From NCBI GenBank assembly GCA_016283985.1, contig JAEENZ010000222.1, positions 1 through 13,500 on the forward strand: a stretch of 13,500 nt of DNA, read 5' to 3'. This document shows, one piece after another, positions 7,644 through 12,385 of this stretch; position 1 is the stretch's first letter; each line of letters opens with the position of its first letter. The DNA is from Bacteroidales bacterium (GTDB taxonomy: Bacteria; Bacteroidota; Bacteroidia; Bacteroidales; UBA932). The position numbers and the translations under genes were made by a program. The notes under the pieces are model-generated. The model did no database searches, had not been told where the DNA came from, and was given only the letters and a program-made list of their open reading frames with translations.

Positions 7644-8617
7644 TGGACAGGAATTCGGTCATAGCCTTTCTGGGAAAGGATTGGGATGTGATGCAGGAGC
7701 TGATATCCAAGGCTCTCGGGTCCGATGTCCCCATGCTGAATGAAATCAACCTGAGGTTGCTGGATAATGCCGGCAAGATGCTTCGTCCCAGGCTCACCAT
7801 GCTCTTTGCACGCATCTGCAGTGGGTCTGAACTTACAGAAGAAAGCATACGATACGCTGCTGCGGTGGAGGTGCTTCACAATGCAACGCTCATCCATGAC
7901 GATGTGGCCGACGAGGCTATGATGCGTCGCGGCAAGCCTACCTTGATGTCGTATCTTGGCGCCGTTCCAGCCGTGCTTGTCGGCGATTTCTGGCTTGCCA
8001 GGGCAGTGGGGCTGCTCTCGGACTGCTCCGACATGAAGTGGACCCTGGATGCCTTCACCCGCACCCTTACTGATCTTTCGGAAGGGGAGATGCTGCAGCA
8101 ACAGAAGGCTTTCACCTCCGACACCACGATGGAAGACTATCTTCGCATCATCTATTGCAAGACCGGCAGCCTGTTCGTGACGGCCTGCCAGAGCGGTGCG
8201 AAGTCGGTGCAAGCGTCCGAAAAGATGATCCGGGCAGCCGGCCGTTACGGCAAGGCGCTTGGCCTGGCTTTCCAGATCCGGGACGATATCCTGGACTATG
8301 CCGGCGACGAGAAGACGGGAAAGCCCGTGGGTATCGACCTTCTGGAGCAGAAAATTACCCTGCCCCTTCTGGGGGCTCTTTCCAACTCGCCAGACGAGCA
8401 GAAGTGGAGGCAGATGATCCATGAGATTCCCATGCATCCCGGGAACTGCGATGCCATCCGCGATTTCGTGCTCTCGAACGGCGGTGTTGAATTTGCAGAA
8501 AAGAAACTTGAAGACTATGTAAGCGAGGCGGTGCACGCCCTGGACATCTTCCCGGACTGCGCCGAAAAGGAAATCCTTGCCGGCGTCGCCCACTTAAACT
8601 CGGTCCGCGACAAATGA
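7643..8617 (+). CDS. Trans-polyprenyl diphosphate synthase (long-chain)
   Basis: Condenses isopentenyl diphosphate onto an allylic diphosphate to make a long polyprenyl chain, probably the menaquinone side chain. The 324 residues hold the family markers in order: GKMLRPR (45-51), the first Asp-rich motif HDDVADEAMMRRGKP (DDVAD at 86-90), KTGSLF (173-178), and the second motif QIRDDILDYAGD (DDILD at 214-218) followed by GKPVGIDLLEQKITLPL. The fifth residue before the first Asp-rich motif is a small alanine (ATLIHDD), consistent with a long product rather than FPP or GGPP. Exact chain length cannot be read. The ATG at 7643 is preferred over an in-frame TTG one codon earlier; it overlaps the LOG stop as TGATG. 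The stop overlaps the delta' start by 4 nt. Confidence 0.93.
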   Translation: MDRNSVIAFLGKDWDVMQELISKALGSDVPMLNEINLRLLDNAGKMLRPRLTMLFARICSGSELTEESIRYAAAVEVLHNATLIHDDVADEAMMRRGKPTLMSYLGAVPAVLVGDFWLARAVGLLSDCSDMKWTLDAFTRTLTDLSEGEMLQQQKAFTSDTTMEDYLRIIYCKTGSLFVTACQSGAKSVQASEKMIRAAGRYGKALGLAFQIRDDILDYAGDEKTGKPVGIDLLEQKITLPLLGALSNSPDEQKWRQMIHEIPMHPGNCDAIRDFVLSNGGVEFAEKKLEDYVSEAVHALDIFPDCAEKEILAGVAHLNSVRDK

Positions 8618-9543
8618 GTGAACTTCTGAATACCCTCTGCGGGATGGCCGACTCCGGCCGTGTTCCCCATGCCATCCTCCTTCACGAAGAGGACGGCGGC
8701 GGAGGCGTGGCCCTCGGGATGAAGTTTCTGGAGCATCTCTACGGAGGCAACCCCCGCGTGGCTAAGATGATACATCCCGACATCCATTTCGTGTTCCCGT
8801 TGATCCTTTCGGGGGATGCGGTGTCGGAGCAGTATGCGAAGGAGTGGAGGGCCCTGGTGCAGGAGAATCCCGGTTTCAGCGAGGGCGACCTCTACGATGC
8901 ACTGGGGTTCGAAGGCAAGAATACGGTGATCTCAGTCAAGGAGGCAAACTTCCTCCTGGGGGTGCTGAGCCGTTATTCGCTGGAAGGAGGATACACAACC
9001 GTGGTGATCTATCTTCCCGAAAAGATGAATTCCGTGGCAGCCAACAAGTTGCTGAAGATATTGGAAGAACCCCCGCAGCAGACGCTGTTCCTGATGGTGA
9101 CACATGCGCCCGAGCGGCTTCTGCCCACGATCCTGTCCCGCTGCCAGCTGTTCCGGATGGAGTCTTCCGGCAGCGCCGAGGTTACGCTGCGCTACGATGA
9201 CGGCGGGCTCCTCTCTTCGCTGATGGATGCGGTGATCGCGCGGGATCTTTCTGCCGCGCTGGAGGTAGGGGAGCAGCTTGCAGCCCTGCCGTCGCGCGAT
9301 TCGATGCGGGCCTTCTGCCGCTATGCCGCCGAGAAGATGCGCCGCGTTTTTCTGGTGCAGCAGGGGCTGTCTTCCTTAGCTGGAGACGATGCCGAAGCTG
9401 CCGCCTGGGCCGCTGCCTGCAAGAAAACCTTCCCGCGCAAGGCGCTGGAAGCTCTCGACAAGGCGTCCGCTCTGATTGGAAGAAATGTGAACCAGAAGAT
9501 CCTTTTCACCGACATGGTGGACAGGTTCTACGTTAATATATAG
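8614..9543 (+). CDS. holB: DNA polymerase III subunit delta'
   Basis: Clamp-loader subunit that helps open and load the sliding clamp at the replication fork. The 309 residues show the AAA+ frame. A degenerate, GK[TS]-less P-loop region (HAILLHEEDGGGGVALG, about 19-35) marks it as delta' rather than an ATP-hydrolysing gamma/tau. HPDIHFVFPL (54-63) is the Bacteroidota-type segment. The sensor/SRC region is NSVAANKLLKILEEPP (139-154) and LLPTILSRCQLF (169-180). The cysteine-rich zinc module that normally precedes HPD is absent; only GGNPRVAKMI lies there. It overlaps the polyprenyl synthase by 4 nt and is followed after 3 nt by ricT, a neighbour pair common in this phylum. Confidence 0.92.
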   Translation: MSELLNTLCGMADSGRVPHAILLHEEDGGGGVALGMKFLEHLYGGNPRVAKMIHPDIHFVFPLILSGDAVSEQYAKEWRALVQENPGFSEGDLYDALGFEGKNTVISVKEANFLLGVLSRYSLEGGYTTVVIYLPEKMNSVAANKLLKILEEPPQQTLFLMVTHAPERLLPTILSRCQLFRMESSGSAEVTLRYDDGGLLSSLMDAVIARDLSAALEVGEQLAALPSRDSMRAFCRYAAEKMRRVFLVQQGLSSLAGDDAEAAAWAAACKKTFPRKALEALDKASALIGRNVNQKILFTDMVDRFYVNI

Positions 9544-9546
9544 TAT

Positions 9547-10674
9547 ATGGATAAGGAATCTATAAGGATGGACTGCAACCGGGGTTGCGTGGTTTCGACC
9601 GACGTGACTACCGGGGAAGAACATTTTACATACCGCGAGGGCTGCTGCAAGCTCCGCGACCACAACTATCTGGCCGGCATCCCGGACCAGAGTTTCAAAG
9701 ATATCTTCGAGGTGCGCTTCAAGAACACCCGCAAGGCGTTTTACAGGAACGCTTCCGGGCAGAACGTGAAGCTGGGCGACATGGTGATAGTTGAGGCTAC
9801 TACCGGTTGCGACCTTGGCATCGTGACTTTGGAAGGCCCCCTGGTGGGCCGTCAGCTCAAGTGCAAAGGGATTGATCCTGAGGCGGTTGAGCTCAAGAAG
9901 ATCTACCGTAAGGCCAAGCAGTCCGATATCGAAAAGTGGCAGGAGGCCATAGCCCGCGAGCAGGATACCATGATCCAGGCCCGCCGCATCGCTGCGGAGA
10001 TGGGGTTGGAGATGAAAATCGGCGACGTGGAGTTCCAGGGAGACGGCAGCAAGGCAATCTTCTACTACATTGCCGACGGCCGCGTGGACTTCCGCCAGCT
10101 GATCAAGGTCTTTGCCGAAGAGTTCCGCATACGCATCGAGATGAAGCAGATCGGTGCGCGCCAGGAGGCCGGGCTGATCGGTGGCCTCGGGGTGTGCGGA
10201 CGCGAACTGTGCTGCGCCCGGTACATAAATAATTTTAAGAGTATTTCCACCTCCGCCGCCCGTGTGCAGGACCTGTCGCTGAATCCGCAGAAACTGGCGG
10301 GGCAGTGCGGCAAGCTGAAATGCTGCCTGAACTACGAAGTGGCTGTGTATCAGGATGCCCAGTCGCGCATACCGCGCGTAGTCGAGCCTTTGGAGTTCGA
10401 GGACGGTTTTGCCTATCTGCGCAAGACCGACATCCTGAAGGAGGTCATGTATTTCTCGTACGACAAGCATTCGGACGCCGATCTTTATGCCCTGGATGCC
10501 GCCGACGTGATGGAGATTATCCGCATGAACCGCAACGGGGTGAAGCCCGAGTCCCTAAAGTCTGAACCCGAGCCCGCCTCGCCGGAGTTTGTGACTGCGG
10601 TTGGCGATGACGCCATCAACCGCTTCGACGCCCCCAAGCGCAAGAAGAAGCGCAACAAGAATCGTAAGAAATAG
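9547..10674 (+). CDS. ricT: RicT/YaaT-like PSP1-domain protein
   Basis: Member of the PSP1 family. In Bacillus subtilis, RicT joins RicA and RicF in an Fe-S-containing complex that affects RNase Y-dependent mRNA processing; the role in Bacteroidota is not settled. The 375 residues contain the PSP1 core: EVRFKNTRKAFYRN (55-68), GDMVIVEATTGCDLGIVTLEG (77-97), and FYYIADGRVDFRQLIKVFAEEFRIRIEMKQIGARQEAGLIGG (172-213). The two family cysteine clusters are GVCGRELCC (C217, C222, C223) and GQCGKLKCC (C254, C259, C260). The N-terminus adds CNRGC (10-14) and GCCKL (32-36), perhaps further metal ligands. The C-terminus ends in a strongly basic tail, KRKKKRNKNRKK, that could contact RNA. It lies 3 nt after holB and 2 nt before the GldH-like gene. 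Confidence 0.92.
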   Translation: MDKESIRMDCNRGCVVSTDVTTGEEHFTYREGCCKLRDHNYLAGIPDQSFKDIFEVRFKNTRKAFYRNASGQNVKLGDMVIVEATTGCDLGIVTLEGPLVGRQLKCKGIDPEAVELKKIYRKAKQSDIEKWQEAIAREQDTMIQARRIAAEMGLEMKIGDVEFQGDGSKAIFYYIADGRVDFRQLIKVFAEEFRIRIEMKQIGARQEAGLIGGLGVCGRELCCARYINNFKSISTSAARVQDLSLNPQKLAGQCGKLKCCLNYEVAVYQDAQSRIPRVVEPLEFEDGFAYLRKTDILKEVMYFSYDKHSDADLYALDAADVMEIIRMNRNGVKPESLKSEPEPASPEFVTAVGDDAINRFDAPKRKKKRNKNRKK

Positions 10675-10676
10675 AA

Positions 10677-11426
10677 ATGTTCAACAGAGCAGGAGTATCC
10701 CCAATTGCCTCTGCTGCACGCTGCCTTGTTTCTGCAATTCTGCTGATTATGGCCGTGGCGTGCAGCAAGCCGGGGTCGTGGGAGCAGTTCATTCGGGCTG
10801 AGGATGCACCGGGCGGGGTGTATGAATTCGTCATTCCGGCTTCATCTGTCATTCCGTCTTCATCTGTCATTCCGAGCGAAGCGAAGGAAACCACTTTCGA
10901 CCTGACATTCTACACCTCTCCCCTTGACGAACCCCTGCAGTTGGCAGTCACTTGGCTTTATTCTCCCGGCGACATCCTTCTGACTGAAACCGTATGGTTT
11001 CCGGCCGGGGAGCACCGCGCCCTCTACCGCAGTGGCATTACGATTCCGACAGGGGCAGAGGTGTCCCCCTTCGGGAGTTCGCTTCGCTCACCCCACCATT
11101 CCTTCGGGACGGTCCCCCCGCTTCCGTCGGGGTCCCCTAAAAACTGTCGTTTTTTTGGGTGCACACGCGGGTGCTACGTCCCTCAGGGGGACACCTCTGC
11201 CACAGTTCGACCTTCCTTATTTTCGGGCGAAAACGTGGAAGGTGCCGTTGTTTTACCCCCGACCTTCCATGATTCTGGGCAAAAACAAGGAAGGTCCCAG
11301 GAAAAAAGTGGGGACCTTCCTCAAAAAGTGGCAAAAACGTGGAAGGTCATAGTCAAACCAGTCAACCCGCCGGAGAACTTCCGGGGGCTGGGCATAATCT
11401 GCAAGACAAACTATGGGACACGGTAA
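10677..11426 (+). CDS. gldH: GldH-like lipoprotein carrying three in-frame repeat insertions
   Basis: A 249-residue predicted lipoprotein. A hydrophobic leader ends AVAC with the lipidated Cys at 29, though the n-region is longer than usual. The recognisable parts resemble GldH, linked to gliding and type IX secretion in some Bacteroidota and also kept in non-gliding species. They are GSWEQFIRAEDAPGGVYEF near the N-terminus, TTFDLTFYTS with EPLQLAVTWLYSPGD in the middle, and VKPVNPPENFRGLGIICK at the end. GldH proteins are usually near 150-160 residues. The excess is accounted for by three repeat blocks: an 18-nt tandem repeat giving VIPASS/VIPSSS, a 148-nt inverted-repeat segment, and a 140-nt palindrome array, the last two adjacent. 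None introduces a stop in this frame. Position after holB-ricT supports the GldH call. It overlaps trmB by 14 nt. Function after the insertions is unproven. Confidence 0.65.
   Translation: MFNRAGVSPIASAARCLVSAILLIMAVACSKPGSWEQFIRAEDAPGGVYEFVIPASSVIPSSSVIPSEAKETTFDLTFYTSPLDEPLQLAVTWLYSPGDILLTETVWFPAGEHRALYRSGITIPTGAEVSPFGSSLRSPHHSFGTVPPLPSGSPKNCRFFGCTRGCYVPQGDTSATVRPSLFSGENVEGAVVLPPTFHDSGQKQGRSQEKSGDLPQKVAKTWKVIVKPVNPPENFRGLGIICKTNYGTR
10830..10889 (+). repeat. 18-nt tandem repeat ending in a GAGCGAAGCGAA element
   Basis: Two near-identical 18-nt units (TCATTCCGGCTTCATCTG at 10831-10848; 10849-10866 with one change) and a third start TCATTCCG (10867-10874). The third runs into GAGCGAAGCGAA at 10874-10885 and GGAA at 10886-10889. 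The period of 18 is six codons, so the host protein reads VIPASS, VIPSSS, VIPSEAKE. The last part resembles an ATTCCGAGCGAAGCGA-type repeat seen in many bacterial genomes (from memory, not searched). GAGCGAAGCGAA recurs as its exact reverse complement at 11078-11089. Confidence 0.8.
11054..11201 (+). repeat. 148-nt segment bounded by a perfect 17-nt inverted repeat
   Basis: The left arm GGCAGAGGTGTCCCCCT (11054-11070) is the exact reverse complement of the right arm AGGGGGACACCTCTGCC (11185-11201). The interior holds further self-complementary pieces: AAAAAC-TGTC-GTTTTT at 11139-11154, GACGG/CCGTC at about 11108-11130, and GTGCAC at 11160-11165. It also holds TTCGCTTCGCTC (11078-11089), the reverse complement of a piece of the 10830-10889 repeat. 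The segment lies wholly inside the GldH-like reading frame and is translated without a stop. It may be a small insertion element lacking its own genes. Confidence 0.8.
11209..11348 (+). repeat. Palindrome array A (three 36-nt palindromes, 52-nt period) inside the GldH-like gene
   Basis: Units lie at 11209-11244, 11261-11296 and 11313-11348, each with a left arm GACCTTCC, a 20-nt interior and a right arm GGAAGGTC (GGAAGGTG in the first). The linkers are 11245-11260 and 11297-11312, 16 nt each. Unit starts are exactly 52 nt apart. Interiors: TTATTTTCGGGCGAAAACGT, ATGATTCTGGGCAAAAACAA and TCAAAAAGTGGCAAAAACGT. Because 52 is not divisible by three, the units are translated in three successive frames (RPSLFSG, PTFHDSGQKQGRS, GDLPQKVAKTWKV). 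It matches array B in trmB unit for unit. Confidence 0.95.
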
Positions 11427-12342
11427 ACTGCGCAAATTCGCCGAGAACGAGACTTTCCACTGCCTGTTGCAGCCCAGCGCCGAAGAAGTGCTGGCCGATG
11501 GCTATTTCAACCTTGCAGACCATCCGGTAAAGGGTCGCTGGATCGAGCAGATGTTCGGCGGTCACGATGGCCCTATAATCTTGGAGCTTGGCTGCGGAAA
11601 GGGGGAGTACACCCTGGAACTCGCGCGGCGCAATCCCGACAAGAATTACATAGGTGTCGACATCAAGGGCGCACGTCTGTGGCGTGGTGCCAAGACCGCT
11701 ACGGAAGAAGGGCTGCGCAATGTCGCTTTCCTCCGCACCCGCATCGAGTTCATCACGGCATTCTTCGGCTCCGGCGAAGTCTCCGAAATCTGGCTCACCT
11801 TCTCCGACCCCCAGCTTCGCGCCAGCGAGAACAAGCGCCTGTCGTCCGCCATGTTCCTTGAGCGTTACCGCACTTTCCTGAAGCCGGGTGGCCGCATCCA
11901 TCTCAAGACCGACAGCCGCTTCCTCTACGAATATACCCTCGCCGTCGCCACCGTCAACGGCCTCCAGATCCTCGCCTCCTGCACGGATTTATATATGGAC
12001 CCTTCCCGACCTTCCTTGATTCCGAGCCAAAACAAGGAAGGTACCCAGGAAAAGATGGGGACCTTCCTTAATTCCGGGCAAAAACAAGGAAGGTCCCCCC
12101 AAAATAGTGGGGACCTTCCTCAAAAAGACGAAAAAACAAGGAAGGTCGAACTCCCGGCCGAAGTGCGGGAAGTGCATACATTCTACGAAACCATGTTCCT
12201 GGAGATGGGCCTTCCCATAACCTATATGGAATTCTGCCCGGATCATGACGGCCCCTATCTGAACCCCCGGGACCCTGAAGATTTCGACTCTGCCTACTGG
12301 CGCACCGCCGAGGGCCCCCGCCGCTCCTTCAATCATCAATAA
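11413..12342 (+). CDS. trmB: tRNA (guanine-N7-)-methyltransferase with an internal repeat-coded insert
   Basis: SAM-dependent enzyme that makes m7G46 in the tRNA variable loop. The 309 residues start with the Bacteroidota-type MGHGKLRKFAENETF. The SAM site is PIILELGCGKGEYTLELA, then NYIGVDIKGARLWRGAKTA. The catalytic region is SEIWLTFSDPQ with an NKRLSSAMFLERY follow-up, then GGRIHLKTDSRFLYEYTLAVA. After DLYMD comes an insert of about 48-50 residues (around 197-245) encoded by palindrome array B. The conserved end then resumes with EVHTFYETMFLEMGLPITYMEF. Without the insert the length would be about 260, near the family norm. The insert lies between the late strand and the C-terminal helix, probably as a surface loop, so activity may survive. 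It starts inside the end of the GldH-like gene (14-nt overlap). Confidence 0.93.
   Translation: MGHGKLRKFAENETFHCLLQPSAEEVLADGYFNLADHPVKGRWIEQMFGGHDGPIILELGCGKGEYTLELARRNPDKNYIGVDIKGARLWRGAKTATEEGLRNVAFLRTRIEFITAFFGSGEVSEIWLTFSDPQLRASENKRLSSAMFLERYRTFLKPGGRIHLKTDSRFLYEYTLAVATVNGLQILASCTDLYMDPSRPSLIPSQNKEGTQEKMGTFLNSGQKQGRSPQNSGDLPQKDEKTRKVELPAEVREVHTFYETMFLEMGLPITYMEFCPDHDGPYLNPRDPEDFDSAYWRTAEGPRRSFNHQ
12008..12147 (+). repeat. Palindrome array B (three 36-nt palindromes, 52-nt period) inside trmB
   Basis: Units lie at 12008-12043, 12060-12095 and 12112-12147, with arms GACCTTCC and GGAAGGTC (GGAAGGTA in the first) and 20-nt interiors TTGATTCCGAGCCAAAACAA, TTAATTCCGGGCAAAAACAA and TCAAAAAGACGAAAAAACAA. 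Linkers 12044-12059 and 12096-12111 are 16 nt and flanked by C and G runs, so each right arm can also pair with the next left arm. The third interior begins TCAAAAAG as in array A, so unit order is kept. Translation runs RPSLIPSQNKEG, GTFLNSGQKQGRS, GDLPQKDEKTRKV. The two other forward frames meet stops (TGA at 12017, TAA at 12069-12071 or nearby), so only the phase in use is open. Confidence 0.95.
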
Positions 12343-12348
12343 TTATGG

Positions 12349-12379
12349 TTGTAAAAAAGGATTAGTTTAATTACCTTTG
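12349..12379 (+). promoter_or_regulatory. Promoter of recJ
   Basis: TTG at 12349-12351 and TACCTTTG at 12372-12379 are separated by 20 nt, an exact fit to the Bacteroidota consensus. Predicted initiation is near 12384, leaving 2-5 nt before the ATG at 12386 or 12389, so the mRNA is near-leaderless. It lies in the 43-nt gap after trmB, in which no convincing terminator is seen. Confidence 0.7.
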
Positions 12380-12385
12380 TAAACT

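Noticed and set aside
11209..11348. Palindromes as rho-independent terminators between gldH and trmB
   Set aside because: They lie inside the coding frame, have 20-nt interiors rather than tight loops, and are not followed by T runs; trmB starts only 65 nt later inside the gldH end.
11032..11352. Separate 106-codon forward ORF across the repeats
   Set aside because: It is an alternate frame through stop-poor repeat DNA inside the GldH-like gene, with no start context or recognisable domain.
10677..11426. gldH-like gene as a pseudogene
   Set aside because: Despite about 350 nt of repeats there is no stop or frameshift, and the C-terminal family-like segment is in the same frame as the lipoprotein signal. 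I kept it as a CDS, with function unproven.
11209..12147. CRISPR array (36-nt repeats with short spacers)
   Set aside because: Repeat interiors differ between units, the 16-nt linkers are too short and resemble each other, the arrays lie inside expressed genes in frame, and no cas gene is present.
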